From Ancistrus triradiatus (lineage: Eukaryota > Chordata > Actinopteri > Siluriformes > Loricariidae), in assembly GCA_025084515.1 (NCBI GenBank), contig JAJAGP010000016.1:1439877-1503876 (forward strand): a stretch of 64,000 nucleotides of DNA, in the 5' to 3' direction. Position numbers and translations under genes: made by a program. The notes under the pieces are model-generated. The model had not been told where the DNA came from. It saw only the letters and a program-made list of their open reading frames with translations, and made no database searches. This document shows positions 12,331 to 24,227 of the stretch, one piece after another; the first letter of the stretch is position 1, and each line of letters starts with the position of its first letter.

Positions 12331-13129
12331 GAAGCTGATAACTGACTTTTTCTTGTTTTGTAAAAATGCATCATGTCTTTTTTTTATATATTTTACTGTA
12401 ATTTAAACCCAAGTTCAGTTTGGGATCTATATTAATTCCATGTAACATGTATACCATTAAATATGTAAAATATGTTTAACTTTCAAACTTTTTTGTCTTT
12501 TTTCCAAAATACAGAAACATACATACATTAATAGTTTAATAGTTAGTAGTAACAGTAATTTAATAGTTTCCAGTAAGACACTATTAACTATCCTGGCTGC
12601 TCTATGTGTAAATAAGTGTAAGTAGGTCAGACTCTGGACCTTCTGCAACCCTGATTATGATAAAGCAGTTACTGAACATTGTTTTTTTTTCTTGTTTTTA
12701 ACCCTGCTTATCCTGATCATGGTTGCTGGGGTATCAGGGGCCTTTCCCAGAATTCACTGGGCACTGGCTGAAGTGCCCCCTGTACAGGACACCAGACCAT
12801 TGCAGGTCCCGGCTTTTGCAGAAATTGTCCCCCAGACACAGCCAGTTGTGTGATACCTAGAATGCCAGTGAGATACATGGAAAAAATTAAAGATACTAGT
12901 TTATCAGTTTCCACCCCCTCACACTGTTTCATATAACAAACTATATCACCAGTAGAAAAAAACGAACACCTCATCTTCTCTAAAGTCATCTCAGTGTCAC
13001 TTTTAATACTTGTGTATTTCTTTCTGTCAGAAACTTCTTTGATATGGCTCACAGCTTATTTATACCAAGATTATTTATGAAGCTAATAAGAGGTGAGATA
13101 CTACAGGCAACTCGCATAAAACATGGAAC
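12331..13129. other. Non-coding, with a decayed interspersed repeat
   Basis: 12690-12860 resembles the 5' part of the fish repeat that recurs at 42570 and 56285 (CTGCTTATCCTGATCATGG; GGACACCAGACCATTGCAGG). The rest is AT-rich. Confidence 0.45.
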
Positions 13130-13330
13130 CTGTGCCACATGAGCTGCTGCACCACTTTGTAGCGCAAGTGGTCGTCACCTCACATCTCCAGAGACACCTG
13201 GTTCGATTTTAACCCTGGATGCTGCCTGTCTGGAGTTCACATGTTCTCCCCGTGTCTGCATGGGTTTCCTTCTACATTCCAAAGACATGCATTAAGTCAG
13301 TTAGTGTCGCTAATTTGGCACAGAGTTTGA
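13130..13330 (+). repeat. Interspersed repeat (common fish type)
   Basis: Contains CTGTCTGGAGTTCACATG, TTCTCCCCGTGTCTGCATGG and CCAAAGACATGCATTAA, the familiar segment whose reverse complement appears at 13780-14060 and 56285-56620. A tRNA-like GGTTCGATTTTAACCC precedes it. Confidence 0.7.
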
Positions 13331-13779
13331 TGAGTGCAGGTGTAACCTTACTATCAAGGACATAGCCATCGATACTGACATGATGTTAAATAATATATTT
13401 CAAAAAAAGAACTTGGAATGCGGCTAACAAATCATAATTACACTGAGAGATGCTGGACAGAAGGTGATGATTTATTTTGTGGAACTCAGTGTTGTCATTA
13501 TGGAACCATCTATTGCAATACTGAGCAACCAAGAAGAACAGAAACAATTTATTGCCTGGACTTTCCATGCACCTATAAAGCTACTTATGTTTTTTGAACT
13601 GCATCCTGGTGATTCCCATTCCAGCTGGAAGGTACCGCTAGGACTTGAACCCATGTTTAGTTATACAAAGACCATCCAAACAGAATATGCATTTCTGTAA
13701 ATCTGGAGAAAAACACATTAATTACAATTTTGTGAGTAATAATTTGAATAATCGTTCATTTATTCCTTTTCTATACCTG
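13331..13779. other. Non-coding sequence, nothing recognised
   Basis: No exon structure. Overlapping short open frames on both strands at 13386-13700 are shadows of one another without family features. Confidence 0.45.
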
Positions 13780-14060
13780 CTTAATCCAATTCAGGATGGT
13801 GGAATGCTGGAGCCTAACTGGCAGCACACGGTGCATGGCTGGAACTAAAGCATGGTTGGACAGGGTGCCAGCCCATTTCAGGGCACAAACACATTCACTC
13901 ACTCAGGGACACCTTAGAGATGTCACTTAGCTTAATCATGTCTTTGCAATGTGGAAGGAGAACAGAGAACCCGAAGGAAACCCATAGATGGGGAGAACAT
14001 GCAAACTCCACACAGACAGCAGCCCAGCTGGGACTCGACGACCCACTGCACCACCATGCC
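13780..14060 (-). repeat. Interspersed repeat, opposite orientation
   Basis: Contains GGGGAGAACATGCAAACTCC and GGTGCCAGCCCATTTCAGGG, the complement of the repeat type at 13130. Similar to 56285-56620. Confidence 0.7.
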
Positions 14061-15025
14061 TTCCCTTATGAATAACCAAACAAACCAAATTAATATTCAA
14101 CTTAAATAAATAGTCACGGACATGAATTATTTGAGATTAACATTGCTAAACAACAAAGCTCACAAGTCCTGGATTGTTAATCCAGTTGGGAGATCCTTTA
14201 ATTTATTTATTTTTATGTTTTCATATGATTATTTGAGAAACTGGATTCAGAATTTTTAATTAAGCACCAAAGAACATAATTCTTGTAGTGGTTTTACAGA
14301 TAAAACTATTACGAGACTTAAAGTCACGTATGACCTCACGTATAAAGTACTCTTCACCACTTTAGAAGACTAAGATGCTGCACAACTGAACAGACTTTAT
14401 TTTTTGACAGAGGAGTTATCCTTATGCAGAGTAAGTGTTTCTCTGTTTGAGAGGTCAAATGAATGATTCACACTACAATCAGAGGCACAAAAACAAGGCC
14501 TTAGCCAAATATAGCTACCCAAGTCCCTTATCGCCCTGGTCTTACTTTAGAGATGAGGCTCCATATTCATCCTCTCCACCTCAGGGAGCTGAGGAGGCAA
14601 GAGAATGGATTCCTTAGCCAGAGGAAAACATTCATCTTGGTTACCTGAATAAAGATTTGAATGGCAAAGTGTGTGAATCAGCAGTGGATTTGAGTTTAGG
14701 GAGCAAACAATTAGGTTATGAAGTTCCAGGGTGTAGCTCAGTGTGAGACATATTTATATAAAGAGTAAGTAAGTTAAGTTCTAGAGTAATAACACAGCCA
14801 CGCTGTCGCTGTTGTCAGAAGAAAGCTGAAAAGCAGATGCAAATGTGTTCGCGAGTGAGATGGTAAACTGCAGATTTGGCGATCAGTTCTCCAAATGTAG
14901 CAACTGTGTATGAAAAATGGGTTTTAAATCATTTCTAGTAGTTAAATATCAAGTAGAAACAAAATAAGGCGTAACATCTAAAAACTAATATAAAGCTATA
15001 TTCTCTAAAATTGATGTCTATTGCG
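14061..15025. other. Non-coding; one possible regulatory patch
   Basis: 14450-14640 is non-repetitive and less AT-rich. The 60-codon open frame there has no splice pattern or domain. The rest is plain AT-rich sequence. Confidence 0.3.
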
Positions 15026-15223
15026 TACATTTACAGCATTTAACAGACACCCGTTTCCAGAGTGACTTACAGTCGATGGAATCTTACAATCCAAGAAACT
15101 GCGGGTTAAGAGTCTCAAGAGCTCAAGGAGCAAGAACAGTGTCAGCTTGGTAGAGGAGGGATTTGAACCCTGGACCTGCTGGTCCAGAGTCCCGTACCTT
15201 AACCACTAGGCTACCACACTCCC
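15026..15223 (-). repeat. tRNA-derived SINE
   Basis: Minus-strand copy: tail at the left (TACATTTACAGCATTTAACA), B box region GGGATTTGAACCC and A box region AACCACTAGGCTACCAC at the right. Confidence 0.9.
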
Positions 15224-15684
15224 TAGTTGTTAAGTTGCTTGAACAGTGTTGTTACAAGTTGTTACAAGTGGCTTGGAAAGCATCAAACTGCTGGATTTGG
15301 ATTTTGCCAATATTCAATCTGTTCTGTAAACTCAGAAATTTACTGTAACTGCATAGCCTCATTTAGCAAAAGGCATGTGACGAAAACGTGTTGCCGTTTT
15401 ACTATTGCACGTATTCATATCAGTTCCTTTCATTCATTCAACCAACCATGGAATGCTACATCATATTTTTGGGGCTATTAAGTTATAATCTCAAAAGCTT
15501 TACGGCTCGCATGCTGCAGGCTACCACTGTACTTACGTTACACTGCCATCTAGCGGAGGAAGGTTTACACTGACAGGGTTTAACCTATAGTATTCTTCAG
15601 ACAGATAAAATGAGTTGACTGTAAATACATTTCTATTGACATGTCAACACATAAACAGCTCAGGAAAATAAGACTATAGAATGT
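15224..15684. other. Non-coding sequence, nothing recognised
   Basis: Short open frames only, without family features. Confidence 0.45.
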
Positions 15685-15955
15685 ATAACCAAATGTTTGT
15701 GGACATCCAATACCACTCCCCTCTTACTGCTATAACAGTCTTCAGTCTTTTCACTAGATTTTACTGCATGACTGAGGCTCGGCACTGATGTTGGACAGTA
15801 AATGCTGGTTCACCGCTGACATTCCAATTCATCTCAAAGGTATGTGATGTAGTTTTGGTTCACAGGGCTCTGTGCAAGCCAGTCAAGTCATCCATCAAAG
15901 CTGGGAATCGATGGACTTTGTTTTAGGAATGGCAGGACAGATCCCTGGCACAGTA
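15685..15955. repeat. Fragment of a non-autonomous DNA transposon (same family as 19597)
   Basis: Begins with AAATGTTTGTGGACATCCAA, a variant of the terminal repeat of the element at 19597, and shares interior words with it (CACTAGATTTT; GGCTC...TGGCATTCCA-like). The right end is not preserved. Confidence 0.55.
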
Positions 15956-16247
15956 ATATAGAGTTTGGAATGATAATAATGATAAAAAAAAAACTCATGT
16001 ATAAGTAACTACAGACTGACTCATAAGTGTATGGTGCAAACAAATAGCGGATTACAAACATATGTCTGTAATAATGTACTCATTCAAAAGTATGAACTGA
16101 CAATATCTAAACCAAGGTACAGTTAACTTGATCAACTCGATCTCATTTCATTCAGCTGTTCTAATCATCAGTCTTTATACTCAAAGCATCATCATTTACT
16201 GCAATTACAGCTTTAAAGACAGTGAATTTAGCATATACTATTTCAGG

Positions 16248-16310
16248 TAGCAGGTCCAGTAGCTCAGTGGTAAACTGTAAACCACAACTCATAAAAGACC
16301 TGGGTGCTGG
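16248..16310 (+). repeat. tRNA-like fragment, probably a SINE head
   Basis: AGTAGCTCAGTGGTAAACTG resembles the 5' end and A box of a tRNA. No second half, B box or acceptor stem pairing follows, so it is not a tRNA gene. Confidence 0.4.
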
Positions 16311-16332
16311 AATGACTTTTCTTTGTCTTACA

Positions 16333-16380
16333 TAAAAAAAAAAAATAATAATAATAATATATATATATATATATATATAT
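16333..16380. repeat. A-rich, (AAT)n and (AT)n simple repeat
   Basis: A run of A, then AAT units, then AT units, just left of the truncated Tc1 element. Confidence 0.95.
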
Positions 16381-16443
16381 AAACATCTTAGTTATTTCAA
16401 ACTTTTAAAAGCACTGTACATTAATATAAAGTAATTAGGAAGT

Positions 16444-17891
16444 ATTGTAGGATTAAAAAAAAATGTAAATCATGGTGGCAAATAAGTATTTGGTCACCCA
16501 CAAACAAGCAAGATTTCTGGCTCTCACAGACCTGTAACTTCTTCTTTAAGAAGCTCTTCTGTCCTCCACTCGTTACCTGTATTAATGGCACCTGTTTGAC
16601 CTCGTTACTTGTATAAAAGACACCTGTCCACAGCCTCAAACAGTCAGACTCCAAACTCAACCATGGCCAAGATCAAAGAGCTGTTGAAGGACACCAGGAA
16701 GAAAATTGTAGACCTGCACCAGGCTGGGAAGAGTGAATCTACAATAGACAAGCAGGTTGGTGTGAATAAATCAACTGTGGGAGCAATTGTAAGAAAATGG
16801 AAGACATACAAGACCATTGATAATCTCCCTCGATCTGGGGCTCCACGAAAGATCTCATCCTGTGGGGTCAAAATTATCATGAGAACTGTGAGCAAAAACC
16901 CCAGAAAACTACACGGAGGGACCTGATGAATGACCCTGCAGAGAGCTGGAACCAAAGTACAAAAAGGCTACCATCAGTAACACACTACGCTGAGAGGGAC
17001 TCAGATCCTGCAGTGCCAGGCGTGTCCCCCTGCTTAAGCCAGTACATGTCCAGGCCCGTCTGTTTTGCCAGGGAACATACGGATGATCCAGAAGAGGATT
17101 GGGAGAATATCATGTGGTCAGATAAAACCCAAAACAGAACTTTTTGGTAAAAACTCAACTCGTTGTGTTTTGAGGAAGAAGAATGCTGAGTTGCATACCA
17201 AGGACACCATACCTACTGTGAAGCATGGGGGTGGAAACATCATGCTTTGGGGCTGTTTTTTTTTTTTTTTTTTCTGCAGAGGGGACAGGACGACTGATCC
17301 GTGTTTAAGGGAAGAATGAACGGGGGCCATGTATCGTGAGATTTTAAGCCAAAACCTCCTTCCCTCAGTGAGAGCATTGAAGATGGAACGTGGCTGGGTC
17401 TTCCAGCATGAGAATGATCCCAAACACACCGCTCGGGCAACGAAGGAGTGGCCCTGGAGTGGCCTAGCCAGTCTCCAGACCCTCAACCCCATAGAAAATT
17501 TTGTGGAGGGAGTTGAAAAGTCCGTGTTGCCCCAAAACATCACTGCTCTAGAGGAGATCTGCATGGAGGTAATGGGCCAAAATACCAGCTACAGTGTGTG
17601 CCAACCTGGTGAAGACTTGCAGGAAATGTTTGACCTCTGTCATTGCCAACAAAGGTTATGTTACAAAGTATTGAGCTGAACTTTTGTTATTGATCAAATA
17701 CTTATTTTCAACCATAATTTACAATTAAATTCTTTAAAAATCCTACAAAGTGATTTCCTGGATTTTATTTTTCTCATATTGTCTCTCATAGTTGAAGTGT
17801 ACCTATGATGAAAATTACAGACCTCTCTCCTCTTTCTAAGTAGGAGAACTTGCACAATCAGTGGCTGACTAAATACTTTTTTGCCCCACTG
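16444..17891 (+). mobile_element. Tc1-like transposon, left-truncated (family A), broken transposase
   Basis: The right end is intact (TTTTTTGCCCCACTG followed by TA) and matches the element at 3032. The left end begins part-way into the inverted repeat (TTGTAGGATT), so the outer 130 or so bases are missing. The transposase starts at ATG 16663 with a helix-turn-helix region (MAKIKELLKDTRKKIVDLHQ; SKSTVGAIVRKWK-like) and continues through RDSDPAVPGVSPCLSQYMSR, then PEEDWENIMWSDKT with the first catalytic Asp, TVKHGGGNIMLWGCF, and QHENDPKHTA, where the second catalytic Asp falls in the NDPKHT block. At least two frameshifts near 16926 and 17150 and a T-run at about 17257-17273 break the frame. 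Dead copy. Confidence 0.92.
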
Positions 17892-18640
17892 TACTTTTAA
17901 TCTTTAGTGACACCATATCATCACTGTTGAAAAATAAACAGACTCACGTAGTTATCTGATTACTTTGTATATGTAAATGCAATGTGTTACGTATGTGCTA
18001 ATTTACTGAGGAGTGCGTGTTATCAAAAAAATGATTTGCTATGTCCAAATGACTTTACAGTGGCCTACACTAGAAATTGGTTATTCAGATGAACTATTTT
18101 CTATTAAGCGTAGTTTCAAAATGAAAGCGTGCCATCTAGTGGACTTGGTGTCAAACAAAAAGGTTTTGAACTAGCCACGCGTACAGAACATTCACCCAGC
18201 TCTTTTAACTTCACACTATATGACACAAAACATTTTCGTTTTAGCATACATCAAGCAAATTAAATTACATTGTTTTAATTAACGTAATGTTTCCCCCCAA
18301 ATCAGGTGGACAAAAACTAAATTTAGTAATCGCTCAGTGTTGAGGAAAAACTATGAAAGCACTTTGTAATCTGCATTACTAAAATAAATACAACACACGT
18401 CTAAAAACGCAAATTAGTCTGCAGTTAAAAGGTACTGCTTACAGTTCTTAATGTGCTTGGCTAATTGAAAGCAAACATGGCCTCAAAAAGAGAGTTGAAA
18501 CAATGGAAAAGAGGTCAGTTGGAATAATGGATAACCCCATTAACCCACTGTTTTTTTTCTTCTCTAGGGTAGATTAACAAGGAGATGAATTTTGCCCTCC
18601 ATTGTTATCATTCAAAACACTGCTGACAACAGTTTCATAT
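17892..18640. other. Intergenic sequence downstream of thg1l
   Basis: AT-rich, no recognisable gene or repeat. The thg1l transcript may end at its right edge. Confidence 0.5.
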
Positions 18641-18737
18641 CAAATATTTATTCACTAAAAACAAAAAAAACAATTAAATATTTATATACCACTAAAACTG
18701 ATTGGTCCACCAAAGATTTGAGGGTTCAGCTCCAGTC

Positions 18738-18743
18738 TTTATT
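18738..18743 (-). terminator. thg1l: Possible thg1l polyadenylation signal
   Basis: AATAAA on the minus strand five bases after the stop codon. If used, the 3' UTR would be very short. Another AATAAA on the same strand lies near 18648, so this call is uncertain. Confidence 0.4.
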
Positions 18744-18747
18744 TTGT

Positions 18748-21700
18748 TTAGTTGTCTTCCTCTAAAATATCTGGATGTTCGTCCCAGAATGGGTCTCCAA
18801 TAATGTCACAGTAATGAACTATAACTTTTCTTCTGCTCCGTGTGTAAGTGACTTCTTGCTCTCCCTCATTGGGTTTAGTGATTCTTTTTGTTGCTGTTTC
18901 ATCAACCTGTAGGGCATCAATGAAAACAGACTAAATCAACACAAATTCACTAAACAGAAGGAAAAGAAAATTAATTGCTACTCACCTTTTCCCAGATCAA
19001 CGTGCTGCCTTTTCTATGAAGTGCAGGTTCATTATTGTAATTCATATTAAAGTCTGAAAACAGCATTTCATTCTTATCTGCTGCCAGAGTTCCCTGAAAC
19101 AATATAAAGAAAAAGAGGTGAACATAAGCACTATATGTAAAGATCCAAAATTCAACCAGAAGCACAGAAGTCATAATGTTCATGTACAGGTATGTGCCAC
19201 ATAACACCCAATCTGACAGCGATCAATTCACATATTGGTCTGTGGTCTATATTATATATATATGGGTTAAATAAGTATATAGTACGTGCTCCTGTGCTCT
19301 CTACAGTGAGATCAGTACAGCAGACATTAAATAAAATCACTAGAATTGTTCTTCATTGTAACTCATACATTCAGTCGTTCCTCTGCCTGAGTCGTGGAGA
19401 GTCCCCCTTTCTGCACCAGTGTCCAAAAGGCAGTGTTGTACAAGTTGTTGATGTGGCCTTAAAAAAGTTAAAACAGAGATAATATACATAAATACATATA
19501 AATCAAAAGCAGATAAACAGACATTGAGCAAAAATGTCTGATAATTGTAAACGCTTTCATATTGTAGCAAGGATGAATCACTACTAAGACACACTATATA
19601 GACAAAAGTTTGTGGACACCCAAAATATTACATCTAAAACATGGGTATTAATATGGGGTTTGCCCAACACATTTGCTGCTACAAAAGCCCTTGTTCTTCC
19701 AAAAGGGCGTTCTACTAGATTTTGGAACATGACTGTGAGATCAGGCTCAGTTTTGGCATTCCACTGTATTTTCAAAGTGGCTGAAGGAGTTGAGGTCAAG
19801 GTTCTGTTCAAAGTTAGCAAACTAATCATCTGTGGACTTGAAGGACAGCAGGGCAGAAAGTTGAACTGACTTGTTTTAAGTAGAAATCTATAAGTGTGTC
19901 ATACTGACAGTCACTCAGTACAATCTGTTGTACCACCACGGTTTGTCTATGGAGAATCCAGAAATGTGTGCTTTATATTATGAATGAGTTACAAATACAA
20001 TAGCAGGACACAATACTTAGAAGAGGTGTCCACAAACTTTTGTCTATACACTCAATGATCAATTTATTAGCTACAGCTCCTTATTTCTACACTCATTGAC
20101 CATTTTATCAGTTCCAATTAGCATAGAGCTGCACCTTGGTTAAGTGGCACTAAAAGTACATACAGAAACATATTACAGTATGTAATTTGGTAATTGCAGA
20201 GCTACATCATCATCATCTATGTGCATCTATATGGTTAGTGGAACTGATAAAATGGTCAAAGAGTGTAGAAAGGAGGAGGTATACCTAATAAAGTAATCGG
20301 TGAGTGTATAGTTTTACACATAACTTGCACCAATGGGCCAAAACATGAATGCTGGACCTAGGATCTGCCAGACGAACACCGTCTCCTAACTCCCATTGGA
20401 CACTATCATTTTGTCCCTATTATGGTCTCTTTCCATTTAATGATGAAATGAATGAGGGGCTAAAAAGTAACATTGTAGTCAGTAATTGTATATCTACAGA
20501 GTGCAGCTATGTGGTAGGTGAACCTGATAAAATGTCCACTGAAAGCAAGCAAGTAAACAAATGTGGCCGATGTGTGTAGTCATAATATCTGGCAACACAA
20601 TACATCTCGCTTACAGTCAGCCTGTCTCCAGCTTAAGTAGTCCCTCAGATTACGGTTGGTGGGATACAAGACAACTCTGCCATCAAAACTTGGAGGGTAG
20701 AGGAGCGGCTGCTCTCCAAAATACTTCTTCCAATAAAACACATAACTGGAGGAGAACTGGGAGGCCACATGGGTCATGAGTTTACTGTAGAGATAAGAAA
20801 CAATAATCACTGGTGGCATGAAAGCTAACAAAATGCTACAAACACAAACGTTGTGGGCTGTGGCTTTTCACAATATAGTAGAAATACAATGCCAACTCCT
20901 ATATTCATGGTATGAGAAGATTTCCAAAAAAAAGTGTTTTAAGCATTATATATACACTGTACATATACACTCACTAGCCACTTTATTTACACCTTGCTGG
21001 TCCCGGGTTGGACCAGTTTTGCCTTGAGAACTGCCTTAAGTATTCATGGCATGAAGACTCATGGCATAGATTCAAGGTGCAGGAAAAATTCTTCAAAGAT
21101 TTTGGTCCATATTGATAATGATAGCATCACACAGTTGCTGCAGATTTGTAGGCTGCACATGCGTGATGTGAATCTCAATGTTAAGCTCAAGAAACCAGTT
21201 TGAGATGATTTGAAGTTTGTGACATTGTGCATAACAGATGGGTGAGAATGTGGTCATAAAGGGATGGACATGGTCAGCAACAACACTCAGGTAGGCTGTG
21301 GCATTTACACAATGCTCAATTGGTATTAAGGTGCCTAAAGTGTGCCAAAGAAAATATCCTCACACCATTACACCACCATCACCCTGAACCATTGATACAA
21401 GGTAGGATGGATCCATGCTTCATTCATGTTGCTTACACCAAATATTGACCCTACCATCCAAATGTCGCATGAGAAATCAAGACACAGACCAGGCAATGTT
21501 TCCCAATTTTCTATTGCACTGTTGTGGTGTGCCTACAACTGTAGCCCCAGTTGCCTGTTAGCTTAGCTAACAGGTGTAGCACCCAGTGTGGACTTCTGCT
21601 GCTGTAGCCCATCTGCTTCGACACGTTGTGCATTCAGAGATGCTCTTCTATATACCTCAGATGTAATGAGTGGTTATTTGAGTTACTGTTGCCTTGCTAT

Positions 21701-23286
21701 CAGCTCAAACCAGTCTGGCCATTCTCTTCTGACATCAATATGGCATTTTTGCCCAGAGAACTGCCACTCGCTTTTTCAGACTGTTCTCTGCAAACCCTAG
21801 AGAAGGCTGTCAAATATCCCAGCAGTTTCTGAAATATTCAGACCAGCCCATCTAGCACCAACAACCACTCCACATTCGAAGTCACTTAAACCATCTTTCT
21901 TCTCCACCCTGATGCTCAGTTTCAACTTCAGAAGGTCAACCTGACCACTGTCTACAGGCCTAAAATGCACTGAGTTGCTACCATGTGATTAGCTGATTAG
22001 ATATTTGTGCTAATGAGCAGTTGAAGAGGTGTACCTTACACACACAGAGGTATAAATATCTGCATGTTTTCTCACTAGCCAATGAAATACAGGCATGTCA
22101 GCTGGATGAGAAACATCTACACGTACCCTAGATGTATTTACTACATACTGTTATATGTACACAACAATCAACCACAACATTAAATTCACCTGAGGCAGTT
22201 ATTCAGTCTGTGTGTGGTTTATGGATCTAGTCCTCTAGTTTTGGCTGACTGGTGTATGCCGATTATTTTGCTACTATTGGTCTTAACTGGTATGTGTGTA
22301 TACCTGGCTCGTCTTTTGAACCAGTTGGTTGATCGCTTGAACACGAAGCTGAACTCATCACTCTGTCCGTAAGCTATAACAATGTCCTCTAGCTCCTCCA
22401 TGACAGAGCGAGCGCTGCAGGACATCAAGCCTAAAGCTCTGTCATCATTGGGCTTGGTAAAGTTGTGCTGCTCAGAAAATCTGAAAGGAAGAAATCCCTC
22501 AGGATGAAATCAACAACATCATCATACAATGCATGTATTAATAAACCTGATATAATTATAACACTAAATTCTAAAGATATAAAAGAAAGAAACACTTGAC
22601 TGTACTTATTCACAATGACATTATATTGGAATCTTGGACAAGAGTCATAGTGCCATATTGTAGTAAGACCCATTTGGAACATCATCCACTTTCACTGTTT
22701 TCTCACGCAGCATCTGTATCTATATTATAGTGTATGGAAATGGACTGTGGCTTAGCGGGTAAGGTACTGGACTATGGACCAGAAAGTCCAGGGATCAAAT
22801 CCCACCTCTGCCAAACAAGGCATGAATTGTAAGACTGTATCAATTGTAAGTCGCTCTGGATAAGGACGTCTGCTAAATGCTGTAAATGTAAATGGTTATA
22901 GGGTCATGCTACGGTCATGTCGCTGCGCATGCGTGTTTGCTACAGTCCATCATTACACTCCGCCAAAAAATGGCTTCATCTCTTCTCGTTGAAAATATTA
23001 TATTATAAGCAGTATTACGGAGTGTGGATGTTCACAGCACCAGGAAAGGAAACAGTAACCTACCATACAACACAGAATCAGGTGAAATAATAGGTACTTA
23101 CTTGTGGAAATTGCGACCGTCCAGTCGAACTACTATGTAGCAGTTTCTTAAACACGTGTCATCGGTCTCGAAACTGCGTACATACTCAAACTTGCTCTTG
23201 GCCATCGCACAGCCTGTACTGAACAGCCTGCGAGTGCCTTTATACTCAAATAAATGTGCAAACCACACACAAATCTGTCTAACCAT
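18748..23286 (-). CDS. thg1l: tRNA-His guanylyltransferase (THG1), complete, six exons
   Basis: Adds the extra 5' G (position -1) to tRNA-His in a 3'-5' polymerase reaction; the G is the identity mark for histidyl-tRNA synthetase. Exons in gene order: 23102-23286, 22304-22480, 20615-20784, 19369-19457, 18986-19093, 18748-18906. All junctions are GT-AG and phases match, giving 295 residues (human 298). Counting from the internal Met at 23205 (MAKSKFEYVR), the metal-binding Asp29 falls in RLDGRNF and Asp76/Glu77 in YGQSDEFSF, as known for the family. Also visible are KPNDDRAL, TNWFKRRAR, MTHVASQFSSSYVFYW, HINNLYNTAFW, GTLAADKNEML and CDIIGDPFWDEHPDILEE. The first ATG adds 27 residues with Arg and Lys but no acidic cluster, a possible mitochondrial leader. 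Introns 1 to 3 carry SINE and inverted-repeat transposons. Confidence 0.97.
19597..20048. mobile_element. Non-autonomous DNA transposon with perfect 24-bp ends (thg1l intron 3)
   Basis: The left end TATAGACAAAAGTTTGTGGA (19597 onward, 24 bases to ACC) is matched perfectly, inverted, at 20025-20048. The interior of about 400 bases has no transposase. A related fragment lies at 15685. It abuts the palindromic element at 20045. Confidence 0.9.
20045..20310. mobile_element. Palindromic miniature element with two nested inverted repeats
   Basis: Outer arms: TACACTCAATGATCAATTTA at the left and the imperfect complement ending GGTGAGTGTATA at the right. Inner arms: 20088-20116 and 20239-20267 are complementary with one mismatch in 29 bases (core CATTTTATCAGTTCCA). 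The terminal word TACACTCA with CTTTATTAGGTA-like sequence is shared with 20966 and 25437, so this is probably a short member of the same family. Confidence 0.8.
20966..22044. mobile_element. Non-autonomous transposon, long copy (thg1l intron 2)
   Basis: Begins TATACACTCACTAGCCACTT and shares long blocks with the copy at 25437 (GGCATAGATTCAA; GCCCAGAGAACTGCCACT; TTTCTGAAATATTCAGACCA; TGAGTTGCTACCATGTGATT), ending near GAGGTGTACCTTA. Because 20966-22044 contains extra sequence relative to 25437, it is either a longer copy or two joined pieces. No transposase is visible. Superfamily not assigned. Confidence 0.75.
22741..22893 (+). repeat. tRNA-derived SINE with an internal deletion (thg1l intron 1)
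   Basis: A box, B box and tail are present, but the middle (the stretch normally reading TTGGGTCCTTGAGCAAG onward) is missing between CTCTGCCAAA and GAATTGTAAG. Confidence 0.88.
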
Positions 23287-23573
23287 AGGATCCTTATGCT
23301 ACACAAATCACAAACACAACGAATCTGTCTTAATATCCAGGTTCTTCCAAAGCTATATCATTCAACTCATTAAACCTTAGTTACAATAAAACAACACTTA
23401 AAAAGTTATGTGAGTACAAAACGTTACGATATGTTATTATATTTTTATGAATAACTCTTTTCGTATGAAATTCACCCACTGCAATGTACTGGTAAGCGCC
23501 ATTTATATCTGTCCGTCATACCGCAGTGCAACACGGAAGTAATACAATAGTTCCGCACGCTAGTACGGCTCCA

Positions 23574-24219
23574 TAGTGATGGGAATATCGGCTCTTTTCA
23601 GAGAGCCGGTTCTTTTGGCTCGGCTCACTAAAAAGAACCGGTTCTTTCGGCTCCCAAGTGGCTCTTTAGATTTTTTGTAGCTTAATATATTACCAAATTA
23701 TGTGTAAAATGAATTACTAATGTAAAAACACATAATATCCAATGTTTGTTATTATTAATATGGTTTTTATTTATATACTCAATGGAACACAGTAAAATAA
23801 AATACAACAACGAAGACCCATCTCAATTACAGGTCCAATCTGGTCTCAGGTCTCTGACTATGTGTATTATTTGTAAATTTGCAACTATATACAGGGAAAC
23901 AAGACATCATCAACCAAACATCATTCAACAAAATCTAAATAAAAATGTGCAAAAAAAGAAAAAGCAACATCCAGGTTACAGTTTTTAATATATATTAGAT
24001 TAGATTCAACTTTGTCATCTTTATTGTCATTACACCTGTACAAGTCCAACGCAACGAAATGTAGTTTAGCATCTAACAAGTGCAATAAGCAGCAATGTGT
24101 CGGAATGTACAATAAATTAAAAAATATATAAACCGGCTCACAATTAGGAACCGGCTCCTGTCGTTCATCTCAAAGAGCCGGCTCTTAGAGCCGGATCGGT
24201 CGCGACCGACACATCACTA
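23574..24219. mobile_element. hAT-like non-autonomous transposon with 8-bp target duplication
   Basis: The ends are TAGTGATG at the left and CATCACTA at the right, followed inward by inverted GAGCCGG-rich subterminal repeats. The eight bases CGGCTCCA occur directly on both sides (23566-23573 and 24220-24227), the target duplication length of hAT elements. The 646-base interior is AT-rich and carries no transposase. At 23995-24100 it includes a segment of another fish repeat (ACTTTGTCATCTTTATTGTC). It sits about 290 bases upstream of the thg1l start codon. Confidence 0.9.
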
Positions 24220-24227
24220 CGGCTCCA

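Noticed and set aside
17240..17440. Open frame running through the T-rich tract at 17257
   Set aside because: Antisense to the dead Tc1 transposase.
22219..22428. Separate small gene suggested by an open frame with ELEDIVIAYGQSDEF
   Set aside because: It is exon 2 of thg1l read past its donor site.
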